Source: Ogataea parapolymorpha DL-1 (Eukaryota > Ascomycota > Pichiomycetes > Pichiales > Pichiaceae). From it: 64,000 bases of DNA. The translations under genes and the position numbers were made by a program. The notes under the pieces were generated by a model, which was given only the letters and a program-made list of their open reading frames with translations, was not told where the DNA came from and ran no database searches. The stretch is from contig NC_027864.1 of assembly GCF_000187245.1 (NCBI RefSeq), positions 310,001 through 374,000 of the forward strand, written 5' to 3'. Of this stretch, positions 18,840 through 27,333 are shown piece by piece; the stretch's first letter is position 1; each line of letters opens with the position of its first letter.

Positions 18840-20014
18840 CTAATCCATTTCCCTTTTCTTGAGAAAATACATCCCAATTTGAAGCTCTCTCACCACTTTT
18901 TTCATTTCGTTATCGGACGATACATCTTCGAGCTCGAGAAGCGTCCGCAAAAATGATTTCATATTGTTGAAATCCCTGTAGGTGATATCTAAATGCCCGA
19001 GACGATTAGCGTTGTCAAAAAGAAACGTTCCACCATACTCTAATCTCGAACACGGAGAGACGTACCAGCACGGATGCATTTGACCTAGTTCGTCTAGCCT
19101 CGAGGTGGTCTTTCTAGCAGACTCGTCCTTGACTGTGGTTGGCAATTTCGGGAACTCGGTGATCTTGATCGCAGGAGTGTATTTGTACTCCTTCAATATC
19201 ATTAATCCGTAGACATCGCTGTCGACCAATGCCACGACCTTTGCCTCTGGATAGTGCTGTGTTAAATGGTACAAAAACCTTTTTGTCAGTCTGTCGGGAA
19301 AGCCTTTGGCAGTGATGAGTATCTTATTTCCGTGATCGTGCTCCTTGCATAATTTTGAAAAGACCGACTCCTTTTCCACAATGATAATCTCTTCTGGACA
19401 AGGGGAAACAAAGCGGAAGTCTTCGTGATGAGACTCCAGAGATATGAGCGGCAAGAGCGTGGTGCCCTCTTTTTTCTCAAGTTTGACAAATTTGTCTTTA
19501 TAGTAATATTGCAGATTTGCATAGATTAAACCCTTCTGTGCTGCCACTACTCCCAAGGTCTCCGTAGAGACTCCGAAGGAGCTGGCGATATCATCAATGC
19601 ATTGGTTAATCACAGCCTGCTTTTTGAACAGAGTCACATCGCGATAATAGATTTGTCGCTTGGAGACAAAAAAGTTTGGCATAGAAGATATCTGGTCAAA
19701 CAGTAATCTTAGAACCTTGAGATAGCAGGCGAATTTTAAATTGATATCTGGATCCAAAGAGGGGAAATGTATTTCTGTTATGCTGGTAGTCATAATTGGA
19801 ACTCTTTGAGATGACTCGCTTTTCCGTTTCAAAGATTCCTTTTGTTTCTTGAGAACAAGACATATAGATTCTCCCTTTTTAAATCCATTTTCTACTAGCG
19901 AGAGAATGTTCCACAGACGCTCCTTGATTTGTGGACTTGTTGTTAGAGGTTACACGCAGGGGAGTCTTACATTGAGCTCAATTCCGGCGAAATTGTAATT
20001 ACTCTGGTATCCAT
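18840..20014 (-). CDS. SPO11: Spo11 meiotic double-strand-break transesterase, spliced (exons 20014-19971 and 19935-18840)
   Basis: The spliced model gives 379 aa (S. cerevisiae Spo11 is 398). The obvious ATG at 19793 would give only 317 aa and lose a conserved segment. The open frame upstream of it contains IKERLWNILSLVENG and CLVLKKQKES, which align with the Spo11 region around IKHFLSLAAN and IVFQNKKKKG. A 44-nt first exon from ATG 20014 with donor GTAAGA joins this frame. The catalytic tyrosine is in KRQIYYRDVTLF (Tyr112 of the model). The Toprim motif is DSDVYG, with Val where DxDPxG is usual. VAAQKGLIY and VEKESVFSKL are further family motifs. The presence of SPO11 implies a sexual cycle. 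The exact first exon is inferred. Confidence 0.88.
19936..19970 (-). other. 35-nt predicted intron in SPO11
   Basis: The donor is GTAAGA, the branch site CTCTAAC and the acceptor CAAG, with the branch A 7 nt from the acceptor. An in-frame TAA in the intron blocks read-through. Splicing gives ATT (Ile) at the junction and keeps the frame of the conserved downstream region. The AAG acceptor is less usual than CAG or TAG, so confidence is moderate. Confidence 0.7.
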
Positions 20015-20156
20015 TATGTCAAAAATTGGGGCAAGATATTTTAAGGGTTCACATTGTTTTTAGGCTATTGTATATTTTATCTGGTGTACGGATGCATAAA
20101 GGTGAATTGTCTGTTCTGGCTGAGTATTTAAGCTATGCTGACAGAGCAAATGAAGT

Positions 20157-20627
20157 ATGCCTCGCACACAATCTGAATCCCAGTTCCCGTCCAACTCCAG
20201 GGTAGTTATTGTGGTTACCTTGTGTTTTTTTACCTTGTTATTGATTCTCACTCTGGCCGTGTTCTGGGGGGTGCAGATATATTCAAAGCTTGTGCTACCA
20301 TTATTCCCAAGATCCTGGAGTCAGGCCTCCGGAACCAGTCACCACAGAGACCTTCCCCCCTCTTACGATGAAACCCGGCTATCAGATAACCCCTATATTT
20401 ACCCAGGAATAAAGCCGTCATATTCCATTCAGGAGTTGAAGCTGCTGCGATGCTACTTAGATCACAGAGGCCGGCTGTGCCATGTTACTGTGGCGCAGCG
20501 AATCGACCCACAAACGATGAAGGAATACGACGAGATCCAGCTCTCGGATGACTATCTGCCAGATTACAGTAGTGATTCTCTGTCCCTCCAGGCTCCAACT
20601 CCTTGCCACAACCCAGAATCCAGGTAA
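20157..20627 (+). CDS. Small single-pass membrane protein with a PPxY motif, unnamed
   Basis: The 156-aa protein has one strong membrane segment at about residues 16-40 (VVIVVTLCFFTLLLILTLAVF) after a short polar N-terminus. The cytosolic tail is polar and contains PPSYDE near residue 68, which fits the PPxY consensus bound by Rsp5/Nedd4 WW domains. The rest of the tail is rich in Asp, Ser, Tyr and Pro. I do not recognise an orthologue. The neighbouring gene on the same strand, an RCR homologue, has the same layout, so this could be a diverged relative or another Rsp5 adaptor. Start ATG 20157. Confidence 0.65.
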   Translation: MPRTQSESQFPSNSRVVIVVTLCFFTLLLILTLAVFWGVQIYSKLVLPLFPRSWSQASGTSHHRDLPPSYDETRLSDNPYIYPGIKPSYSIQELKLLRCYLDHRGRLCHVTVAQRIDPQTMKEYDEIQLSDDYLPDYSSDSLSLQAPTPCHNPESR

Positions 20628-20760
20628 TTGGGAACTGGCCGCTCCCAGATATTATGCCAAAAAAAAACGGCAAGCGTCGCGACGGCTCGCAGCAGAAGCA
20701 AAACTATATATAAATTGCAGATAAATAAAAGACTTTCATCGTTACCCAATTTCTCACATC

Positions 20761-21375
20761 ATGTTACAATCGGAGTCTTTAGAGCTGGCGAGAAGATACT
20801 GGACGTACAGCAACGATGGGTCCAGATATGCGTTTTTTGCTTTTCTGGCTGCTATAATTGTCATCTTTCTTATCTTCACTTGTATGCTTAATGTCCGCAG
20901 AATTAGACGGGGAAGAACTCCTATAATTTCGCAATATCTGGCACCTCCAAGCTACTATCAGTCACAGCATCAAAGTCCGGATGGCAACAGCGTGCCGTTG
21001 CCGACTTACACACCACAGCCAAATCCTAACCAGGACATCGGGTATTACGACATTAACGGAAACTTTATTCCGTACTCGAAAGCCAGTGGTCCTGGCGGAC
21101 CCAACGGGCCTGTTGGGCCCAATGGGCAAAGTGGAGTGAATGGAGGCAGCCAGACGGCTCCAAATCCCTTCGACCAGCAAGGAACAGGCCAAACCAGCTC
21201 GCCATATGCTCAGCCTCCCGCCACCGAGCCAATAAGCTCGCCACAGCAGGTGTACTCTCGCCCAACCGATACCGAGACATATCCTGCGTATACTTCGCAT
21301 TCTTCCGGCGCGAATGCCCCGGCAAACTACACTCCTCCGCCAGGGCCACCTCCGACTCATAAAAAGGACTACTAG
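20761..21375 (+). CDS. RCR1/RCR2: RCR1/RCR2-family membrane protein
   Basis: The 204-aa protein has one membrane segment at about residues 22-41, then the basic motif NVRRIRRGRTPI and APPSYYQSQ. This closely matches the RRIRRGQQPI and TPPSYRQSQ pattern of S. cerevisiae Rcr1/Rcr2. These ER/vacuolar proteins bind Rsp5 through PPxY and affect chitin deposition and plasma-membrane protein traffic. The tail is Pro, Gly, Asn and Gln rich with further LPTY and PPP runs. Start ATG 20761. The stop lies 19 bp before the most likely POP3 start. Confidence 0.85.
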   Translation: MLQSESLELARRYWTYSNDGSRYAFFAFLAAIIVIFLIFTCMLNVRRIRRGRTPIISQYLAPPSYYQSQHQSPDGNSVPLPTYTPQPNPNQDIGYYDINGNFIPYSKASGPGGPNGPVGPNGQSGVNGGSQTAPNPFDQQGTGQTSSPYAQPPATEPISSPQQVYSRPTDTETYPAYTSHSSGANAPANYTPPPGPPPTHKKDY

Positions 21376-21394
21376 AGTAGTCGATGGTGCAAGG

Positions 21395-22096
21395 ATGGAA
21401 TTTTATGTAAAATATAATTCGTTTATGAATAACCAAGATAAAGTGCAAAAGCCAAATAAGCCAGCCGCCAACTCACTAAAACAGGTCGAGAAGAAGAAAC
21501 GTGAGGTATTCAAGGCAGTTTTGGCTAGTCCGTATTCTCGCCGTAGCCTGTGGCCGGCTGTGGGTGCCAAATTACAGAACGATCTGGTCGATCTACTGTG
21601 TTCGATGCTCGAGCAGATAGGCACTTTCAACAAGCTTTCGCAGGCGGAGAAAAAATCCTCTGGACTGGAGAAGCCCTCTATTAGCGAGTATGTCATTTAT
21701 GGGTTCAATAGTTGCATGAAAGCTCTTGAAGAGCAGTCAAAAAAGATCCAGTCTATGAAACTAGTCTTAAACAGCGACCACACTCTTAGATATCTCTTTG
21801 TGTGCAAGCTGGATATGACGACACCGCTACTTTTCCAGCACTTCCCTATTTTGAGCGCATATGCGAATGTGAAGTTGATTCAACTACCAAAAAATACACA
21901 CCAGAAATTACAGAAAGTCCTAGGTCTGAAAAAACCAACAGAGGTGTTGGTTTTGGCCAAAGGAGCTGCAAAAATGTACCCATTGCTTGCTGAGCTTGCT
22001 GAGGGCGTGGAGGACGTGGACATCGAGTTTCTTCGAAGCGGGCCCTTTGAGGCAAAAATAAAACACATATTGACGCAACAAACAGTTAAAAAATAG
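21395..22096 (+). CDS. POP3: Pop3, RNase P/MRP protein subunit
   Basis: The 233-aa product has KKREVFKAVLASPY near the N-terminus, like the RRQVYKPVLDNPF segment of Pop3. The central L7Ae-like region YLFVCKLDMTTPLLFQHFPIL and VKLIQLPKNTHQKLQKVLG aligns with LFVCNKDPDVPLVLLQQIPLL and VKLVQLPKSAMDTF. Pop3 binds RNA in nuclear RNase P and RNase MRP. ATG 21395 is 19 bp after the RCR stop; ATG 21425 is the alternative (223 aa). An earlier ATG at 21314 lies inside the RCR gene and is unlikely. Confidence 0.85.
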   Translation: MEFYVKYNSFMNNQDKVQKPNKPAANSLKQVEKKKREVFKAVLASPYSRRSLWPAVGAKLQNDLVDLLCSMLEQIGTFNKLSQAEKKSSGLEKPSISEYVIYGFNSCMKALEEQSKKIQSMKLVLNSDHTLRYLFVCKLDMTTPLLFQHFPILSAYANVKLIQLPKNTHQKLQKVLGLKKPTEVLVLAKGAAKMYPLLAELAEGVEDVDIEFLRSGPFEAKIKHILTQQTVKK

Positions 22097-22105
22097 CAAT
22101 GTATA

Positions 22106-24019
22106 TTAGAGTGTCGCATGCGCTAGTTTGGATGCCAATTGATGCACTTTCGTGAGTGGACGGCGTCCTAAGTCGGTGAGCAGCCGCGACACTGACTCGG
22201 AGGTCCAATTCGGAGCCCGTGTGGAAAACAGCGGTTTGGATGTATGATCTAGACCATCCACAAACTGGTTGCTAAGCTTATTGAAATATAGTAACGATGA
22301 AGCCCTTGTCATTCCCACATAGAGAACTCTGCGCTGGGTATCGTTGAGACGGTAGTTGTTGCCCGAAAGTATGAAAACGATGGGGAATTCAAGGCCCTTG
22401 GCGGTGTGGATGGTTGAAAAATTGACTTCATTGTCATTAGAGGTCTTGATGCTATTGCTGGTCACCAGCGTATCGTTGTTGTAATTTTCCATGAAATAGG
22501 AGAGAACTGTATGTTCTAGTGGTTTCTGTGCCTTTGCTCGCTGTAAAGTATTGTAGATGGTGTCAAAATGGAGTCTGTACTCCAGCAGCTGGTCTTTGGT
22601 GAAACCGTCCGCGCTCAGGACTTTATCGAACCCTAGCTCTTTTCCCATTTTCAGCAGCGTTATCAGGATCTGGTCAGGGTCGTTCTGGTTCAATTCACTC
22701 CTGCATTTGGCAATATATTTCACATAATGCGGTAGCATGTCTAATTTTTTCGGTTTTTCGTAGTCGGAGTCATGCAGATATTCGAACACAGGCACGTCGT
22801 GTTCGGTTGCCAGCGAGACGGCCTTGCGAAGAGTCGCCTCTCCAATATTGGGGACGGTTGAAAGCGAGCAAAGAAGCGGAAAGTTGACCCGCGGATCAAC
22901 CAGCACGCGCACATACTGCATTAAAAACGACAATGGGCTCTGGAGCCAGCGTGGGTTGCTGTTGAGCTTGCAAAGCCCGAACCGGCCCCTTTCGCTGAAA
23001 TAATTCAGCACAGAGTCGACTTCGCGGTTGGTGTAGCTCAGAATTGCAATATCGGAAGGCTTTATGGCACCCCCAGAGATGTCCACCAGCCGTGTAACTT
23101 CGTCGTAGATAAATTCGCGTTCCTCGGCCGGAGAGGTGAAAGAAAGACGAAGAGGAGAAAGCCCGCACGGTGGCTTCACGCTGTGATGAATGGGAGTGCT
23201 GTGTCCCAAAACTGCGTTTGCAAACTGCAGCACCTCGGGCGTGGACCGAAAAGACTGGTTCAGGTGCACGATATTGGGTTTTGGGTGTCGTTCCATCAAT
23301 CTCTCCCAGTTTTGCCTGAACGATGCTCCCAAAAAGCCGTAGATTGACTGGTCAGAGTCCCCGGCAAGCGTCAGATGCCGGCCCTTGCTGATCTGAAGCA
23401 CGAGGTTCATGACTGCCGGATACACGTCCTGGAACTCGTCGACAAAGACAACCTTGTAGTTCTCAACAAATTTGGGCGGCGAGTGCAGCAGGCTGGAACA
23501 CTCCTCCAACACGTCGTCGTGGGTGAAAACCTGCGTCGACCCAAACATCTCCATGATGCGTGCCACCACGGCGACGTCGCTGGTCGATCGACGCGCGCCG
23601 CGCAAGTGCGATCGCAACTCCGCCATAGAGCTTGCGCTGCGGCCCATGTCAACCAGCCTGGCCAGTCGGCGGAGATCGTCGTCATCCAAAATGTTCCAGT
23701 CAGTGTACTTGCACCCTACCACCTTGCCTGCAAACGAGTGGAACGTCATGACGGGTATCTGGGCAGCCATGGGCCCCAGAACAGCACGGAGTCGCGTTCG
23801 AAGATCGTTGACCGAGCGGTTGGTGAGGCTGAGCACTAGCAGATTATCTGGCCGGATCCCGCTCTGCGACTGCGTGCTGAGCAGGTACGCAATTCTGCTG
23901 GCGATCGTTCTGGTCTTGCCAGATCCAGGCCCAGCCTTGATCCCAAGCAAGGTGTCGGGGCTGAAATCGCTCGTAATCGCGGTGTGTTGCTGTTCTGTGC
24001 ACTTTATCTCTAATTCCAT
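22106..24019 (-). CDS. HMI1: Hmi1-like mitochondrial UvrD/Rep-family DNA helicase
   Basis: The 637-aa SF1A helicase has motif I AGPGSGKT (29-36), Ia LSLTNRSV, II DEFQD, III AGDSDQSIYGFLG, IV QSFRSTPEV, V HTAKGLEFP and VI LYVGMTRA. The length and sequence (NKYKVV-like NYKVVFVDEFQDVYPAV, LYVG-TRA then LLYF) fit Hmi1, required for mtDNA maintenance, better than the much longer Srs2. The last 30 residues (SVSRLLTDLGRRPLTKVHQL and on) form a basic amphipathic helix. S. cerevisiae Hmi1 is targeted by a C-terminal presequence, so this tail probably does the same. The start is ATG 24019, with no N-terminal presequence. Confidence 0.88.
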   Translation of the reverse strand: MELEIKCTEQQHTAITSDFSPDTLLGIKAGPGSGKTRTIASRIAYLLSTQSQSGIRPDNLLVLSLTNRSVNDLRTRLRAVLGPMAAQIPVMTFHSFAGKVVGCKYTDWNILDDDDLRRLARLVDMGRSASSMAELRSHLRGARRSTSDVAVVARIMEMFGSTQVFTHDDVLEECSSLLHSPPKFVENYKVVFVDEFQDVYPAVMNLVLQISKGRHLTLAGDSDQSIYGFLGASFRQNWERLMERHPKPNIVHLNQSFRSTPEVLQFANAVLGHSTPIHHSVKPPCGLSPLRLSFTSPAEEREFIYDEVTRLVDISGGAIKPSDIAILSYTNREVDSVLNYFSERGRFGLCKLNSNPRWLQSPLSFLMQYVRVLVDPRVNFPLLCSLSTVPNIGEATLRKAVSLATEHDVPVFEYLHDSDYEKPKKLDMLPHYVKYIAKCRSELNQNDPDQILITLLKMGKELGFDKVLSADGFTKDQLLEYRLHFDTIYNTLQRAKAQKPLEHTVLSYFMENYNNDTLVTSNSIKTSNDNEVNFSTIHTAKGLEFPIVFILSGNNYRLNDTQRRVLYVGMTRASSLLYFNKLSNQFVDGLDHTSKPLFSTRAPNWTSESVSRLLTDLGRRPLTKVHQLASKLAHATL

Positions 24020-24112
24020 ATGGACTATAAATGTATAAACACCAGCATGACACCCAGCTAAAAGATTGCGCGACAGATAATTTCTGATCTATCGCAAAAT
24101 ATTTTTCATCAT

Positions 24113-24874
24113 TTATTTACTCTTTTCGAATCCCTGTCTGGCGATCTTTTCCGCCTCGATGCGTGCCCTTTCCGGGTCGAGAAATTCAAAATGGTCTGTC
24201 TCTGGTGCCATGGCCGAGTTGAACTTGATCACCATGGGGATACCATTTGGAATGTTCACAGAGCTAATCGCCTCGTCATCAATAGCATATAGATGTTTGA
24301 CCAGAGCCCGCACGATGGACCCGTGTGTCACCATGAGAACCGTCTCGTCGGCCTCCAGATGCGGCACCACGTGCTTATTGTAGAAGGGAAGCAGTCGTTT
24401 GGTCACCATCTGCAACGACTCGGCACGGGGCAGTTCGTCCTTTGCCACCTTTGCGTATCGCCTGTCGTCGATGCAGTAGTACTTGTCGCCCGGATCCACG
24501 GCTGGAGGACACCCTTTAAAGGCGCGTCGCCAGAATTGGTACCTTTCCTTGCCATACAGCTCCAAAATGTGGCTTTTGGGCTCGCCCTGGAGCTTGCCGT
24601 AATGCCGCTCGTTCAATCTCCAGGACTTGACCTCGTCGATATACTGGCAGTTCATCTCCTCCAGTATGATATTAGCGCTCTCTATGGCCCTCGACAGTCT
24701 CGAAGTGAAACAGATGTCGGGTTGCACGTATCCGGATTCTAAGATCAGCTTAGCCGAATGACGAGCTTGCTCTCTTCCCGTTTCGCTAAGCTTGATGTCC
24801 ACCCACCCACAAAATCGATCATCCTTGTTCCACAGCGATTGGCCATGTCTGATCAAAATCAGTGTTCCTGGCAT
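24113..24874 (-). CDS. GPM: Cofactor-dependent phosphoglycerate mutase family protein, divergent
   Basis: The 253-aa histidine-phosphatase-fold protein has the phospho-acceptor motif LIRHGQSLWN (His10), the substrate motif SWRLNERHYGKLQG (catalytic Glu) and the second His in THGSIVRAL. In typical dPGM this last motif is HGNSLRAL, so the Asn is replaced and the next residues differ. The active-site His, Arg and Glu residues are otherwise kept. It may be the GPM2/GPM3-like paralogue rather than the main glycolytic enzyme, or a clade-specific variant. It lies 93 bp upstream of HMI1 on the same strand. Confidence 0.85.
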   Translation of the reverse strand: MPGTLILIRHGQSLWNKDDRFCGWVDIKLSETGREQARHSAKLILESGYVQPDICFTSRLSRAIESANIILEEMNCQYIDEVKSWRLNERHYGKLQGEPKSHILELYGKERYQFWRRAFKGCPPAVDPGDKYYCIDDRRYAKVAKDELPRAESLQMVTKRLLPFYNKHVVPHLEADETVLMVTHGSIVRALVKHLYAIDDEAISSVNIPNGIPMVIKFNSAMAPETDHFEFLDPERARIEAEKIARQGFEKSK

Positions 24875-24995
24875 GTTGTCTCTTAATCAGCTAACGCAAT
24901 TAAATTTCTAGCTAAACATTTTTATGGCGGTGCTAGCCTGTCTGATATTTACAATCGTTCAACTCTTCATTTGCCACTTAGCTAAGATCTGTATC

Positions 24996-25598
24996 ATGAA
25001 CTTGAGTCGCAGAATATTTCCTGCCCAAAGACGGTTTGCCTCGTCCCTCACAGCCATCAATGAGCTCCAGCAGGCAAAGATGCTGGCGCGTGTGCAGAAG
25101 TTTGACGACAAAACCAAAATATTCGATAAGCTCGACAATCTACATATGCTTGTTCTCCGGAAGGGCTACTACAACGTCAACATCAATAAGTTGGGCTTCC
25201 AGTCGAACTCGCCAGAAATCCGCGACAGATATTCCAACTTGTACCATATTTTCGACATCGAGGAGGCATTGTCGCAGCATTTCACCAAGATGCCCCTGTT
25301 ATCCGCTCCTCAACCAACAACCACTTTCACCGGCAGCGGTTCGAGCCTGATGGTGGTTTTGAATTCTATGAGACAGCGCAAGGACTCCCCGGTGGAAAAT
25401 CACATCAAGTTATTGCACCGCCTCGCGAGAAACGATGTGGAACTGAAACGCGGCATTCAGGACGTTCTCAAGACTTTTGAGAAAGAGGACGACTTTTTCT
25501 ACCAATATGTTCTCGATTTGTGGGAGAAGAAAAAAGAGTTCAGTCGTATGGTTGCTAAACAAAGAAAAGCAAAAGAAGCGGCACAGGAAAAAAGCTGA
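24996..25598 (+). CDS. Predicted mitochondrial protein, function unknown
   Basis: From ATG 24996 the product is 200 aa and begins MNLSRRIFPAQRRFASSLTA, a typical presequence with an R-x-F/A-S-S cleavage pattern. An in-frame ATG at 24924 would add 24 mostly hydrophobic residues, which would mask the presequence, so I prefer the shorter form. The mature part is helical and charged, with a Lys/Glu-rich C-terminal coil (KKKEFSRMVAKQRKAKEAA). No orthologue was recognised. Its stop is one base from the stop of the convergent ANR2-like gene. Confidence 0.7.
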   Translation: MNLSRRIFPAQRRFASSLTAINELQQAKMLARVQKFDDKTKIFDKLDNLHMLVLRKGYYNVNINKLGFQSNSPEIRDRYSNLYHIFDIEEALSQHFTKMPLLSAPQPTTTFTGSGSSLMVVLNSMRQRKDSPVENHIKLLHRLARNDVELKRGIQDVLKTFEKEDDFFYQYVLDLWEKKKEFSRMVAKQRKAKEAAQEKS

Positions 25599-25599
25599 T

Positions 25600-27333
25600 T
25601 CATATACAACAGCAGCTACCCAAATATCCTCCGATTTTGATCTCCTTACCCCACCAAACCATGCACAGCTCCCTCAAAAATTGACGGTCTGATGTACTAT
25701 AAGGATCTAGACCCATCTCATAAAGGTCGTGAGGCTCAACCCATAGGCTGTGGTCACGAGAAGCGTGATCAACTAGCGTGTCAGACTCACTCGTTCCCTC
25801 GTTCAAATGGTCAGATTCGCTGTTATTTATTATGTCGACCAGGATCGTGAACAGCTTAGTGGTCAGTTTCTGGAAATATCCAATCAAGGACACCAGCCGT
25901 TCAACCTTTGTCTGGTCGACATCATCGAGCAAATCATATTCTTCTTCAAATTCATCCCTTGGGCTCTCGCTGCTTCCTGCGGTAGCCCACCACGAAAATC
26001 CTTTCCAAACAACTTCACGGACTGAGAGCGGCTCTGTGGTTGCTCTCGCATGGGGAGGAAGCTTGACCTCCAAATCCTCTATGCGAAGATCTCCCCGAAC
26101 AACGTTATCAAAGAAGGCAGCATACACAAGCTTGAAGCGGTTGAAATCTCTAGGCGTCGCGAGGATTGGCTTCGACGATCCGGATGCCACCAGAAGCGGC
26201 TCTCCTTGATCTGTACTGGGCAGCAGCAAAGAATAGTGGTAGAGCTCTGACTTTTCCAAAATGATCTGGTCAGAAGTTGAGGCTATGAACCCATTCTTTT
26301 GTGACTTCAAAAACCCGATATCGTTAACACACACGTTGTATAGCGGTGTGAGATGTTCCAAGGTTTCCTGCTGGATCACCCTGGATTTAATCAACATGAG
26401 CTTCAAATCCTTTGGAATCGACGATATCAGCGAAACGCAGTAGATGATCTTGGACAGCTCGCTGATCGAGCGATGAGAGTTTTGCGGTGCATAAATAATG
26501 ATTTTTTTACGAGTCAATGCCAGCTTCCACAATCGGTATACCAAAGGGCCGAGGATCTCCATCAAGGGAAGAAGATAGTTGACCATGTGCTCGTCATCAA
26601 TACTGTATTGATCCAATTCGCTGCCATTTTTCGGCAAGGTCCCATCTGTGAAGGTGTCTGCTAAGGTGCGTGAGGTCATGCCACTCTCAGAGCTAGTCCC
26701 TCTATCTGCATTCTGTGGCTCGTCACTGGTAAGAGTTTGGATAGACTTTCTTCTATTTATATTGACGTTTTTTATGATATCTTTGAATTTAGTGCTCAAG
26801 TCATTAGGTCCTTTGAATCTGTGGACTGTCCAAAATTGTTCGAGACTGTTGTACTTCTCTTGTTCCTCTCCGGAATCCAGAAATCCTGTGACAAGCCTGT
26901 TTAATTCATTTCTGTAGTTCCAGCAAGATGAATATACTCTGGGCATCCATGTTTCGTTCAAGTGTTCCGGGTCAACCAGAACCCCAAGTGAGTACATTCT
27001 CACAGAGTTTCGGTCAACGTTTCCATCAACTGTCTTCTGCGATGATAAGTTCTGCTTGAAAACAAGTATTCCATACAATAGAGACTTGGTGTTGGCCAGG
27101 TTCGGCTCTCCTTTTTCGTGAACAAAACAGATAATGTCAGTATCAACTGAGTGGAGCCCCGACGGCAATGCCTTGAATTCCAAGCCTTTGCTAGGATATA
27201 AAGACTCATTTAGTGATCGGAACCACTTTAATTCATATCCCGTATGCACATCAAATTTTGCCAGAAACATGCCACACAGGGCCGCCTTCGAGGTTCTGGA
27301 AGGATTGTCAACCGTAGGAATGATTATCTCCAT
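25600..27333 (-). CDS. ANR2: DENN/LCHN-type protein, Anr2-like
   Basis: The 577-aa product (start ATG 27333; the in-frame GTG upstream is ignored) has the layout of the LCHN/DENND11 family. It shows an N-terminal longin-like part, YGILVFKQN, a YSLGVLV segment and the DENN core with LLPLMEILGPLVYRLWKLALTRKKIIIYAP. S. cerevisiae ANR2 is the family member I believe matches best. DENN proteins usually act as GEFs for Rab GTPases; that role is inferred. The C-terminus ends GSCCCI, a Cys cluster that could be lipidated, in keeping with the prediction that yeast Anr2 is palmitoylated. Confidence 0.75.
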   Translation of the reverse strand: MEIIIPTVDNPSRTSKAALCGMFLAKFDVHTGYELKWFRSLNESLYPSKGLEFKALPSGLHSVDTDIICFVHEKGEPNLANTKSLLYGILVFKQNLSSQKTVDGNVDRNSVRMYSLGVLVDPEHLNETWMPRVYSSCWNYRNELNRLVTGFLDSGEEQEKYNSLEQFWTVHRFKGPNDLSTKFKDIIKNVNINRRKSIQTLTSDEPQNADRGTSSESGMTSRTLADTFTDGTLPKNGSELDQYSIDDEHMVNYLLPLMEILGPLVYRLWKLALTRKKIIIYAPQNSHRSISELSKIIYCVSLISSIPKDLKLMLIKSRVIQQETLEHLTPLYNVCVNDIGFLKSQKNGFIASTSDQIILEKSELYHYSLLLPSTDQGEPLLVASGSSKPILATPRDFNRFKLVYAAFFDNVVRGDLRIEDLEVKLPPHARATTEPLSVREVVWKGFSWWATAGSSESPRDEFEEEYDLLDDVDQTKVERLVSLIGYFQKLTTKLFTILVDIINNSESDHLNEGTSESDTLVDHASRDHSLWVEPHDLYEMGLDPYSTSDRQFLRELCMVWWGKEIKIGGYLGSCCCI

